Assembly (NCBI GenBank): GCA_007693435.1
Contig: REDO01000045.1
Coordinates: 1-44,786, forward strand
DNA: 44,786 nucleotides
Origin: Salinarimonadaceae bacterium
Lineage (GTDB): Bacteria; Pseudomonadota; Alphaproteobacteria; Rhizobiales; Beijerinckiaceae
Direction of reading: 5' to 3'
The position numbers were made by a program, and so were the translations under genes. Position 1 is the first letter of the stretch. Each line of letters opens with the position of its first letter. Shown in pieces: positions 9,849 through 17,685 of this stretch. Below the pieces are notes generated by a model. That model worked only from the letters and a program-made list of their open reading frames with translations. It had not been told where the DNA came from and did no database searches.

Positions 9849-10529
9849 ATGACCGAGAGCGCCGTCGAGAGACTGGCCGCGATCCGCGAGAGGATCGCGC
9901 AGGCCGCAAGCGACAGCGGCCGTGACCCCGCCTCCGTCGCCCTCGTCGCCGTGAGCAAGACCTTCGGGCCCGAGACGATCCGCCCGGTGATCGAGGCGGG
10001 CGCGCGGGTCTTTGGCGAGAACAAGGTGCAGGAGGCGGCCGGCAAGTGGCCTGCGCTGCGCGAGGCGTTCCCCGATCTGGAGCTTCGCCTGTTAGGCCCC
10101 CTGCAATCCAACAAGGCCCGCGAGGCGGTGGCCTTGTTCGACGTGATCGAGAGCGTCGATCGCGAGAAGACCGCCGCCGCCATCGCGGCCGAGATCGCAA
10201 AGGGGATCGGCGGGCAGGGCTGCGCGCCGCGCCTCTACGTGCAGGTCAATATCGGCCGCGAGCCGCAGAAAGCCGGGATTGACCCGGACGAGGCGGCGGC
10301 CTTCGTCGCGCGCTGCCGCGAGGCCCACGGGCTTTCGATCGAGGGGTTGATGTGCATTCCGCCGGCGAACGAGGATCCGGCGCCCCATTTCGCGCGCCTC
10401 GCCGCCCTGGCGCGCGAGGCCGGGCTGTCGGGAATATCCATGGGCATGTCGGGCGATTTCGCCGCCGCGATCGCGCATGGCGCGACGAGCGTGCGCGTGG
10501 GCTCCGCCATCTTCGGGGCGCGCGGCTGA
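9849..10529 (+). CDS. YggS-family pyridoxal phosphate homeostasis protein
   Basis: A 226-residue single-domain PLP-binding protein of the YggS/PROSC family, similar to the alanine-racemase barrel but without a known enzymatic reaction. It buffers cellular PLP and affects amino- and keto-acid balance. Lys37 in LVAVSKTFG is the PLP Schiff-base lysine. FGENKVQEA, LLGPLQSNKA and GLMCIPP follow in the family order, and SMGMSGDFAAAIAHGATSVRVGSAIFG closes the phosphate-binding site. Short gaps on both sides suggest it is co-transcribed with the TRAP genes and the kinase-like gene. In most genomes it sits near proC or pilT genes, so this placement is unusual. Confidence 0.92.
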   Translation: MTESAVERLAAIRERIAQAASDSGRDPASVALVAVSKTFGPETIRPVIEAGARVFGENKVQEAAGKWPALREAFPDLELRLLGPLQSNKAREAVALFDVIESVDREKTAAAIAAEIAKGIGGQGCAPRLYVQVNIGREPQKAGIDPDEAAAFVARCREAHGLSIEGLMCIPPANEDPAPHFARLAALAREAGLSGISMGMSGDFAAAIAHGATSVRVGSAIFGARG

Positions 10530-10561
10530 GGACCATCACGGGAAAGGGGAGAAGCAGGGAA

Positions 10562-11902
10562 ATGAACGCGCGCACGCCGCTGAACTACACGATCACCCAC
10601 GCCTATGACGGGCTCGCGATCTCGCCCGAGGAAGGCCGCCGCCTGTTCGACATCGCGAGCTGGAACGGGCTCACGCCGACCTTCACGCGGCGCGGGCGCG
10701 GCGCATGGGAACTGCTCGCGGAGCCGGCTGCGATCGCGCGCGACCCGGCCGTCACGTTCCATGCGGCGAAGCTGAAGGGCGTCGGTTTGTGGAACCCCAG
10801 ACGCCCCGACGACAGCGCCTTCTCGAACAAGCTCCACGACCTCGACGGCGACGCGCCGGTTCCCCCGCTGACCGACGTCCTCGAATATCTCGTCACCTAT
10901 CCGCATTTCGGGATCGGCGAGGACGGCGAATACAAGTTCGCCTATTCCTCCGCGAGCCCCGTCGGCGGCATCGTCCACGAGCGGGCGCATCGCGAATACT
11001 GGGCGGCCGAGCGACTGATCGAATTCGGCGTGCCCTCCGTCGCGCCATTCGCCGTCGTCGAATACGACGAGAGCCTGCGCTTCCAGGGCCAGCCAATGGG
11101 CGCGGTGATCACGCTCTCGCCTGGGGCCGCGCCCTACCGCATCTCGGAAGTGCTGTTCGGCGCTGGCCTCGCGCGCGGCTCCGATCCCGGCTTCGACGCG
11201 CATTACGACGCGATGCGCGAGGCGCTGGGGATCGAGGGCGACCCCGACGACGAGCGCGTGCGGCTTCGCGTCATCTGCGCGCTGGCGCGCGAGGCGGGCG
11301 AGCTCCTGCACGATTTCTCGCTGGCCGAGCTCTATCGCTATTCCGGCGACTGGGGGAATTTCGTCTATTCGGTCGAGAGCCGACGGCTGTTCCTGATCGA
11401 CCTCGATTCGGTGCAGGACATGCGCAAGCTCCCCGAGGCGCTCCAGCCGTTGCAGGCCTGGCGCGACATCGCGAGCGCGATCTACCGGATGGTGGCGAAG
11501 CTCGGCTATCCGACGGCGCTCGACAAATACACCCTCGACAACCTTTTGGCCCACGACCCGATCCACGCGATCCTCGCGGGCTATTTCACTGAGATTCCGG
11601 AGGACGAGCTGCGTCCGGTCGCGCGCAGGCTGTGGGGCTATTTCATCCCCCACCTGTTCCTGTTGAAGAAGCATGCGCACGCCATCCGCAACGAATGGAG
11701 CGGGGATGAGCGCAAGTCCTACAAGATGGACCACGACCTCTTCTACATCCTGGCGCTGACCAGCCTGCAGCCGCTCTTCGCACGCTCCGCCGTCGGGCGG
11801 CGCTACCCGAGCCCGCTGACGCAGGCCGACATGTTCGCCAAGGCCGAGCGCTTCCTGGGGCCGCGCTACGAATATTTCGTCTGGCTCATGGGCCGCGCCT
11901 GA
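10562..11902 (+). CDS. Uncharacterised kinase-like (SelO-like) protein
   Basis: I do not recognise this 446-residue family by name. It is soluble with no signal peptide. Its motif order resembles a kinase fold of SelO type: LKGVG at 71-75 (possible ATP-lysine Lys72), REYWAAE at 144-150 (possible alpha-C Glu150), HDF at 250-252, GN at 265-266 and LIDLDS at 278-283 (possible metal ligands Asn266, Asp280 or Asp282). SelO proteins use these positions to bind ATP in a flipped pose and transfer AMP to protein hydroxyls, so AMPylation or phosphotransfer is a reasonable guess, not a finding. The C-terminal 160 residues are helical with no motif I know. It lies between yggS (32-base gap) and an acyl-CoA dehydrogenase (15-base gap). 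Confidence 0.6.
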   Translation: MNARTPLNYTITHAYDGLAISPEEGRRLFDIASWNGLTPTFTRRGRGAWELLAEPAAIARDPAVTFHAAKLKGVGLWNPRRPDDSAFSNKLHDLDGDAPVPPLTDVLEYLVTYPHFGIGEDGEYKFAYSSASPVGGIVHERAHREYWAAERLIEFGVPSVAPFAVVEYDESLRFQGQPMGAVITLSPGAAPYRISEVLFGAGLARGSDPGFDAHYDAMREALGIEGDPDDERVRLRVICALAREAGELLHDFSLAELYRYSGDWGNFVYSVESRRLFLIDLDSVQDMRKLPEALQPLQAWRDIASAIYRMVAKLGYPTALDKYTLDNLLAHDPIHAILAGYFTEIPEDELRPVARRLWGYFIPHLFLLKKHAHAIRNEWSGDERKSYKMDHDLFYILALTSLQPLFARSAVGRRYPSPLTQADMFAKAERFLGPRYEYFVWLMGRA

Positions 11903-11917
11903 CAGGGAGGAACCGCC

Positions 11918-13066
11918 ATGCGCTTCGAATTCACCCCCGAGCAGCAGGCCTTCCGCGACGCGGTTCTGCGCTTCGCCCGCGAGGAATTGCAGGACGAGAC
12001 CCTGAAGGAGCGAGACCTTTCCTGCACGCTCTCGCGAGACCTGTGGCGGACCTGCGCGCGCTTCGGCGTGCAGGGCCTGCCCTTCCCGAAGGAATACGGC
12101 GGGGGCGAGCGCGACGTCGTGACCACGGTCCTCGCCATGGAGGCGCTCGGCGAGGGCTGCCGCGACAACGGGCTTCTGTTCAGCATCAACGGCCAGATGT
12201 GGACCGTCCAGATGCCGATCTGGCGCTTCGGCAGCGAGGAGCAGAAGCGCCGATACCTGCCGGGGCTGATTTCGGGCGACCTCATCGGCGCCCACGGCAT
12301 CACCGAGCGCGAGGCGGGCTCGGACGTGATGGCCCTGACGACGAGCGCCGCGCGCGACGGCGACGATTATGTGCTCAACGGCGCGAAGGTGTTCTGCACC
12401 AACGGCCCCGTGGCCGACCTGTTTCTGGTTTTCACCACCGTCGACGCCAGCGCCGGCTCCCTCGGCCTCACCGGCTTTCTCGTCGAGCGGGATGCGCCGG
12501 GGCTGATCGTCAGCGAGAACAAGACCAAGATGGGCATGCGCACCTCGCCGATGGCGGAGCTGACTTTGCAGGATTGCCGTGTGCCGGCTTCCGCGCGCGT
12601 CGGGCGCGAGGGACAGGGCGGGCGCATCTTCAGCGATTCGATGGAATGGGAGCGCGGCTCGATCCTCGCCAACCTCGTCGGCTCGATGGCGCGCCAGCTC
12701 GACGAATGCGTCGCGCACGCCACGAAGCGCACGCAGTTCCGCAAGCCGATCTCGAAATTCCAGTCGGTCGCCAACCGCCTCGTCGACATGCGCCTGCGGC
12801 TCGAGACCTCGCGGCTCCTGCTCTACAAGGTCGCCTGGCTCAAGCAGGAGAAGGGCTCGGCCGCCATGGAGGCGGCGCTGGCGAAACTGTATCTCAGCGA
12901 ATCCTGGGTCGCCTCCTGCCAGAACGCCGTCGTCATCCACGGCGGCTACGGCTTCATGACGGATCGCGAGATCGAGCGCGATTTCCGCGATTCGATCGGC
13001 GGCCTGCTCTATTCCGGCACGTCCGACATCCAGCGCAACATCGCCGCGCGCTTCATGGGGCTGTGA
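11918..13066 (+). CDS. Acyl-CoA dehydrogenase family flavoprotein
   Basis: A 382-residue FAD enzyme with the three usual parts: an N-terminal helical domain, a beta domain with GAHGITEREAGSD, and a C-terminal helical domain with GGYGFMTDREIERDFRD. The Glu that acts as base in short- and medium-chain enzymes (YEGTS motif) is Ser366 here (YSGTSD). Glu245, in MEWERG on the G helix, aligns with the base used by isovaleryl-CoA and long-chain dehydrogenases. The enzyme may therefore be active on branched or unusual acyl groups. Such enzymes also act on carrier-bound acyl chains in secondary metabolism. It ends the TRAP-yggS-kinase-like run and converges with the Usp gene 22 bases away. Confidence 0.85.
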   Translation: MRFEFTPEQQAFRDAVLRFAREELQDETLKERDLSCTLSRDLWRTCARFGVQGLPFPKEYGGGERDVVTTVLAMEALGEGCRDNGLLFSINGQMWTVQMPIWRFGSEEQKRRYLPGLISGDLIGAHGITEREAGSDVMALTTSAARDGDDYVLNGAKVFCTNGPVADLFLVFTTVDASAGSLGLTGFLVERDAPGLIVSENKTKMGMRTSPMAELTLQDCRVPASARVGREGQGGRIFSDSMEWERGSILANLVGSMARQLDECVAHATKRTQFRKPISKFQSVANRLVDMRLRLETSRLLLYKVAWLKQEKGSAAMEAALAKLYLSESWVASCQNAVVIHGGYGFMTDREIERDFRDSIGGLLYSGTSDIQRNIAARFMGL

Positions 13067-13088
13067 ACGACCTCAATGCGCCGCGAAA

Positions 13089-13925
13089 TCAATGCGCCAT
13101 GAGGACCGGGATCGTGGCGTTGGCCAGGATGTGGCTCGTGGCGCCGCCGAAGATCATCTGGCGGATGCGGCTCTGGGTGTAGGCGCCCTTGATGAGCAGG
13201 TCGCAGCCGATCTCGGCGGCGTGGTCGAGGATGAGCTGTCCCGGATGGCCCTTGCCGGCCTCTATGGCGACGGCGTCGATCTCCAGCCCGTGCCGGCGCA
13301 GCGCGCGCGCCAGCTGCTCGCCGGTCGGCCCCGGAACCATCGCCCCCTCGGCGGTGAGCACGACGATACGCTTGGCCGCATGCAGGATCGGCATCGCCAT
13401 CGCGACGACATGCGCCGTTTCCGTCGATCCGTTCCATGCGATCAACACCGTCTCGCCGATCGTCTCCGGCGGCGCCTGCGGGGCGATGAGCGCCGGGCGC
13501 CCGCCTTCGAACAAAACCGCCTCCAGAGTCGTCATGCGCGGCCCGGCCGCGCGCATGGCGGGCTTGCCGAGCACCGTCACGTCGAAGACGCGCGAATGGC
13601 TGCCGACGAAATCGTCGCCGGCAGGCGCGTCGGCGCTCCAGCGGCGGCAAAAGCCGCCCGGCGCGCCCGCGTCGTGGGGCGCATCGGCCGCGTCCATGAA
13701 CTCCTCGAAGAGCTTGCGCGCCTCGGCCTCGCTCTCGGCGTCGCCGCGCTCGTCGGCGGCCCAGGTGAGCCCCATCACCATGTCGACAGAGACGATTTCG
13801 GCGAGGGGCGGGCGCAGCGCGAAGCCCTCGACATAGGAATCGAACCGCCGCGCGAAGCGCAACGCCGTCTCCATGGTGGCCTGCATCAGATCATGCGGCG
13901 CAGTCGGCAGCAGGACGGTCTTCAT
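13089..13925 (-). CDS. Universal stress protein (UspA family), tandem-like 278 residues
   Basis: A cytoplasmic protein of 278 residues, about twice a single Usp domain. The C-terminal half is a clear Usp domain, with TVLIAWNGSTETAHVVAMAMP as its first strand and helix, and GAYTQSRIRQMIFGGATSHIL near the end in place of the ATP-binding G2xG9xG[ST] loop. The N-terminal half begins MKTVLLPTAPHDL and is more degenerate. Proteins like this bind nucleotides and help in stress adaptation, with no known reaction. The ATG at 13925 follows an AAGGA box; longer frames only add unconserved sequence. There is no operon partner on either side. Confidence 0.8.
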   Translation of the reverse strand: MKTVLLPTAPHDLMQATMETALRFARRFDSYVEGFALRPPLAEIVSVDMVMGLTWAADERGDAESEAEARKLFEEFMDAADAPHDAGAPGGFCRRWSADAPAGDDFVGSHSRVFDVTVLGKPAMRAAGPRMTTLEAVLFEGGRPALIAPQAPPETIGETVLIAWNGSTETAHVVAMAMPILHAAKRIVVLTAEGAMVPGPTGEQLARALRRHGLEIDAVAIEAGKGHPGQLILDHAAEIGCDLLIKGAYTQSRIRQMIFGGATSHILANATIPVLMAH

Positions 13926-14009
13926 CGCGGGGTCCTTTTCCGTGGTCTTCTCCGGAGCGGCAGATTGGCCCGGAAACGGGCGGGCGCGCAACAGCGGATA
14001 CGGTCGCTC

Positions 14010-15362
14010 TCAATGGCGAAAACGCAGACCCAAGAGATAGAGATCCGCGTCGTAACCGCCGCCGAGATCGTCGCGAAGCCGCTCGCGTCGCCAGTCGGCC
14101 CCGAGGACGACGTGTCGGCCGACCGCATAGTCGAAACCGACGCCGCCGCTCGTCGCGCGCTCCGATCCCCCGCCCCCGAACCGGGTATGCGCGAAGGCGA
14201 TCTCGCCGCGCGCCGTGAGGTTGCGCCGCAGGTCGTGGGCGAACGAGAGGCCGATCGATTGCGTCCGGTCGCCGCTTGCGCCGGCGCGCGTGGTCTCGGC
14301 GAGGCGGCTCGATCCGGAAAGGCTCAGCCGCGTGAGCGGGCTCAGGACCCATTCGAGGGAGGCGTCGGCGACGATTCCGTCGAGGCCGCCAAGGGTGGGA
14401 TCATCCAGGCGTCGCGTTTGCCAGCCGATCGAGGCTTCGCCGGTGATGAGTCTCGTGACTTCGAAGCGCGTTCCGACGCGGCCCGTGAGCCCGTCGGAGG
14501 AGCGGCGAAGTCCCGCCGCATTCACACGTCGGTCGTAGAGACGGCGATCGGCCGCGATTTCGACGAAGGGGACGAGGCCGGGCGTGATCTCGTAGCCGGC
14601 GCGCGCGGCGATTTCGAATCGCGACAGGTCGCGATCGCGTCGCGACACGCGCGTTCCGTTCGCGAGCCGCGCCTCGCCGTATTGCGTGCGCCCGATCGTG
14701 CCGCGCAAGGCGAGTAGTCCCGGGCCGAATCCCCGCTCGATCGCGGCGGATGCGGAATAGTCGAGGATCGTCGGACGGTTGACGGTCGCGCCCGGCAGGT
14801 CGCGCGCGCCGGGGCGCTCGGAGTCGAGGCCGAGCGTCGTCGAAAGCGTCAGCCGCGTGTCGTCGGTGACGTCGAGGCGAAGATCCGTCTCGCCCGAAAG
14901 CGTCGGGCGCGAGGCGTTCGAGGAGCGCCCGTAGAAATCGTATCCGCCGCGCAGGCCTCCCGAGAAGGAATGGCGCGTCCAGTCGCTCTCGATCCGGGCC
15001 TCGACCTGCGTGCGCGAGAAGGCCTCCGCCTTGCCTGCGGCGGCGGATCGGCTCGGATTGGTGTCGAAGCCCAGACTCTGCGCGATGCTCGTGAAGAGCG
15101 TGAATGCGCCAAGCCGCATGCCCGTCGGCGCGAACGGATCGTCCTCGACGAGGGCGCGCCGCGCCGGCGTTTCCGGAGCGGGCGAAGGCTCTGCGCGGAC
15201 GGGCGAATAGACCTCCTCGCGGACCCGCGCGCGGGTCTCCTCCTGCGCGGCCGACATGACGGCGGGCGGAACGGCGGGCGCCTGCGCGCGGGTCTGCCCC
15301 GCCTGGACGAGGGCGGCGCAGGCGAGGCCGATAGTGAGGAAACATTTTGTTCGAGCGGTCAC
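14010..15362 (-). CDS. Outer-membrane beta-barrel protein (BBP2-like putative porin)
   Basis: About 450 residues with an N-terminal signal (CFLTIGLACAALVQAGQTRAQA). A variable proline- and glutamate-rich linker precedes a long series of alternating hydrophobic strands, each ending in aromatic or Arg turns, and the chain ends LYLLGLRFRH. This pattern, with repeated strand-turn units like TRLTLSTTLGLDSERP and the short aromatic C-terminus, fits the putative beta-barrel porin 2 group of alphaproteobacteria. Its function is unknown; some homologues lie near exopolysaccharide export genes, which are not seen here. The start is uncertain: GTG 15362 places the signal peptide correctly, and an in-frame TTG 24 bases upstream is possible. 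It is divergent from kdsD. Confidence 0.75.
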   Translation of the reverse strand: MTARTKCFLTIGLACAALVQAGQTRAQAPAVPPAVMSAAQEETRARVREEVYSPVRAEPSPAPETPARRALVEDDPFAPTGMRLGAFTLFTSIAQSLGFDTNPSRSAAAGKAEAFSRTQVEARIESDWTRHSFSGGLRGGYDFYGRSSNASRPTLSGETDLRLDVTDDTRLTLSTTLGLDSERPGARDLPGATVNRPTILDYSASAAIERGFGPGLLALRGTIGRTQYGEARLANGTRVSRRDRDLSRFEIAARAGYEITPGLVPFVEIAADRRLYDRRVNAAGLRRSSDGLTGRVGTRFEVTRLITGEASIGWQTRRLDDPTLGGLDGIVADASLEWVLSPLTRLSLSGSSRLAETTRAGASGDRTQSIGLSFAHDLRRNLTARGEIAFAHTRFGGGGSERATSGGVGFDYAVGRHVVLGADWRRERLRDDLGGGYDADLYLLGLRFRH

Positions 15363-15519
15363 GGGCGCCTGCCGGATGCCGGTCAAACCGGATTGACCAT
15401 GGTGACCAAAGGGTAAATGGACGTGGTTAACGATCCGTTGACGCAAGACGCGCGAGGCGCGTTTCCTTCCGCGCGAAAACCTTGTTAGAAGCTGGCGCAT
15501 AGAGCAAACGGAAATACAG

Positions 15520-16524
15520 ATGTCCGCACAAAGCGCCCCCGCCCCCGCCGCCACTCCGGACAGCGCCGCCATCGCCTCCGCCCGGCGCACCCTGGAAACC
15601 GAGCGGGACGGCCTCGCCCATCTCGTCGCCGCGATCGAGGACGGGCTGGGCGCGCCCTTCGCCCGCGCGATCGCGGCGATCGCCGCCATGACCGGCCGCG
15701 TCATCGTCACCGGCATGGGCAAGTCCGGCCATGTGGGGCGCAAGATCGCCGCGACCCTCGCCTCGACCGGCACGGCGGCCTATTACGTGCACCCGGGCGA
15801 GGCGAGCCACGGGGATCTCGGCATGATCCGCGCCGAGGACGTGATCGTGGCGCTCTCCTGGTCGGGCGAGACGAGCGAATTGTCCGACATCACCGCCTAC
15901 GCCAAGCGCCGCGGCGTGACGCTCGTCGCCGTCACCTCGCGCGCCGAATCGGCGCTCGCGCGCGCCGCCGACATACCCCTTGTCCTGCCTCGCGCCGCAG
16001 AAGCCTGCCCGAACGGGCTTGCGCCCACCACATCGACGACCATGCAGCTCGCCCTGGGCGACGCCCTCGCTGTGGCGCTCCTGGAGCGCCGGGGCTTTAC
16101 GGTGAGCGATTTCCGCTCATTCCATCCCGGCGGCAAGCTCGGCGCGATGCTCAAGACCGCGCGCGACGTGATGCATACCGGCGATCGCCTGCCGACGGTG
16201 CGGCTCGGAACGCGGATGAGCGAGGCGCTCTCCGTGCAGAGCGCCAAGGGTCTGGGCTGCTGCGTCGTCGTCGACGAAGAGGGGCGCCTCGCCGGGATCG
16301 TCACTGACGGCGATATCCGCCGCCACATGGGCGACAACCTGCTCGCCCGCCCGGTCGAAGAAGTGATGACCCGCAATCCCCTGACCATCGCCCCCGAAAC
16401 TCTGCTCGGCGAGGCGCTGGAGACGATCGAGAGCCGCAAGATCACCGCTCTCGTCGTTGTCGAGGACGCGCGTGCGACGGGAATCGTCCACGTGCTCGAT
16501 CTGCTGCGCGCCGGGGTGGCCTGA
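15520..16524 (+). CDS. kdsD: Arabinose-5-phosphate isomerase (SIS plus two CBS domains)
   Basis: A 334-residue cytoplasmic isomerase turning ribulose-5-phosphate into arabinose-5-phosphate, the first step toward Kdo for lipopolysaccharide. The SIS domain covers about residues 45-200, with TGMGKSGHVGRKIA, the HPGEASHGDLGM loop, SWSGETSEL for sugar-phosphate binding and LAPTTSTTMQLALGDALAV. FRSFHPGGKLG leads into two CBS domains from about 215 to 330 (VVVDEEGRLAGIVTDGDIR and VVVEDARATGIVHVLDLLR). Its length fits KdsD/KpsF. The ATG at 15520 has only a weak GGAAA box. The 157-base gap to the barrel gene holds a TTAAC half-site near 15427 but no promoter I would assert. Confidence 0.93.
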   Translation: MSAQSAPAPAATPDSAAIASARRTLETERDGLAHLVAAIEDGLGAPFARAIAAIAAMTGRVIVTGMGKSGHVGRKIAATLASTGTAAYYVHPGEASHGDLGMIRAEDVIVALSWSGETSELSDITAYAKRRGVTLVAVTSRAESALARAADIPLVLPRAAEACPNGLAPTTSTTMQLALGDALAVALLERRGFTVSDFRSFHPGGKLGAMLKTARDVMHTGDRLPTVRLGTRMSEALSVQSAKGLGCCVVVDEEGRLAGIVTDGDIRRHMGDNLLARPVEEVMTRNPLTIAPETLLGEALETIESRKITALVVVEDARATGIVHVLDLLRAGVA

Positions 16525-16584
16525 GCGCCGCGCCGTCTTCGCGCGTCTTCGCGCCGCCGACATTGCGGCGAATCGGCTGCGGAA

Positions 16585-16617
16585 ACGAAAAAAGCCCCGC
16601 AGGCGCGAGGCTCTTTC
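16585..16617. terminator. Bidirectional terminator between kdsD and ctrA
   Basis: The stem AGCCCCGC / GCGAGGCT has a short AGGC-type loop and a single G-T wobble. It is flanked by GAAAAAA on one side and TCTTTC on the other, so the read toward ctrA's end gives a T-run. It sits between the convergent kdsD and ctrA stops and would serve both. Confidence 0.75.
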
Positions 16618-16636
16618 GTGTTTCGTCGCGTGTCGA

Positions 16637-17338
16637 TCAGACCGCGACGCGATCTTCGGCGTCGTTGGGTTCGCGCAGCACGTAGCCGCGACCCCAAACA
16701 GTCTCGATATAGTTGCGCCCCTGCGAAGCGTTCGCGAGCTTCTTGCGCAGCTTGCAGATGAAGACGTCGATGATTTTCAGTTCGGGCTCGTCCATGCCGC
16801 CGTAGAGATGGTTGAGGAACATCTCTTTGGTGAGCGTGGTGCCCTTGCGGAGCGAAAGAAGCTCCAGCATCTGGTATTCCTTGCCGGTCAGATGCACGCG
16901 GGCGCTGGCCACCTCGACGGTCTTGGTGTCGAGATTGACGACCAGATCGCCGGTTGTGATGATCGATTGCGCGTGACCCTTCGAGCGGCGCACGATGGCG
17001 TGAATGCGCGCCACGAGCTCGTCCTTGTGGAAGGGCTTCGTCAGATAGTCGTCAGCGCCGAAACCGAGGCCGCGAACCTTGTCCTCGATGCCGGCCATGC
17101 CGGAGAGGATGAGAATCGGGGTCTTGATCTTGGCGACGCGCAGGGTGCGCAGAACCTCGTAGCCCGACATGTCGGGAAGATTGAGGTCGAGAAGGATGAT
17201 ATCGTAATCATAGAGCTTCCCGAGATCGACGCCTTCTTCGCCGAGATCGGTCGTATAGACGTTGAAATTCTCCGATTTCAACATCAATTCGATGCTTTGC
17301 GCCGTTGCGCTATCGTCCTCGATGAGAAGTACGCGCAT
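16637..17338 (-). CDS. ctrA: Cell cycle response regulator CtrA
   Basis: This 233-residue OmpR-type regulator controls DNA replication initiation, division, flagellar and pilus genes in alphaproteobacteria. The receiver domain has the acidic pocket (IEDD), the phospho-acceptor Asp51 ([18 protein letters not shown]) and Lys in YLTKPF. The DNA-binding winged helix covers about 125-225, with [12 protein letters not shown] and [12 protein letters not shown], and [10 protein letters not shown] as the wing. The protein is near-identical in character to Caulobacter CtrA, but the last residues are DRVAV, not the terminal Ala-Ala that ClpXP recognises in Caulobacter. The start at 17338 has GGGGA upstream. 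It is divergent from fliI across a CtrA/GANTC-rich gap. Confidence 0.97.
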   Translation of the reverse strand: MRVLLIEDDSATAQSIELMLKSENFNVYTTDLGEEGVDLGKLYDYDIILLDLNLPDMSGYEVLRTLRVAKIKTPILILSGMAGIEDKVRGLGFGADDYLTKPFHKDELVARIHAIVRRSKGHAQSIITTGDLVVNLDTKTVEVASARVHLTGKEYQMLELLSLRKGTTLTKEMFLNHLYGGMDEPELKIIDVFICKLRKKLANASQGRNYIETVWGRGYVLREPNDAEDRVAV

Positions 17339-17685
17339 GTCTAGATCCCCAGCCTGGCTCGAGCGTATGCGGGCAAAGCAACCTCACCCGTTCGCCATGG
17401 ATTGCCCATGACGAGCGCCCCTCTACATCCGACTCGCAACGCTATGTCCAAATGGTTAACAAAATCTGATTCCATCGCGCAAGCCGTTAAACCCGTTTCC
17501 GGAGCGAATCGGCATAATATATTGCGGTGTCGTCGGTTTCTGCGCTCCATGAACTTCGCGTCACATATGAAAAAACAAGCTAAGCGACTCGTGAGACTCG
17601 CCTTCGCGCCGCCGTCGCCCCATCGGGGTCCTTAACGTCGGCTTCAGCAGTCTTAACGAAGCGGGTAAACGAAAGGTTGACGCCA
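17339..17685. promoter_or_regulatory. ctrA/fliI divergent regulatory region with GANTC and CtrA half-sites
   Basis: The 347-base gap between the divergent ctrA and fliI genes has four GANTC sequences, the CcrM methylation target, at 17431-17435, 17468-17472, 17586-17590 and 17595-17599. CtrA-type half-sites TTAAC lie around 17456-17460, 17633-17637 and 17653-17657. The one at 17456 is followed after seven bases by TGAT, a degenerate second half. In Caulobacter, GANTC methylation state and CtrA itself control the ctrA promoters, so a similar circuit is plausible. No coding sequence is evident here. Exact -35 and -10 boxes were not assigned. Confidence 0.6.

Noticed and set aside
10235-12940. 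900-codon minus-strand frame over yggS, the kinase-like gene and the dehydrogenase
   Set aside because: No domain, Arg/Asp/Glu bias of an antisense shadow, and no start signal.
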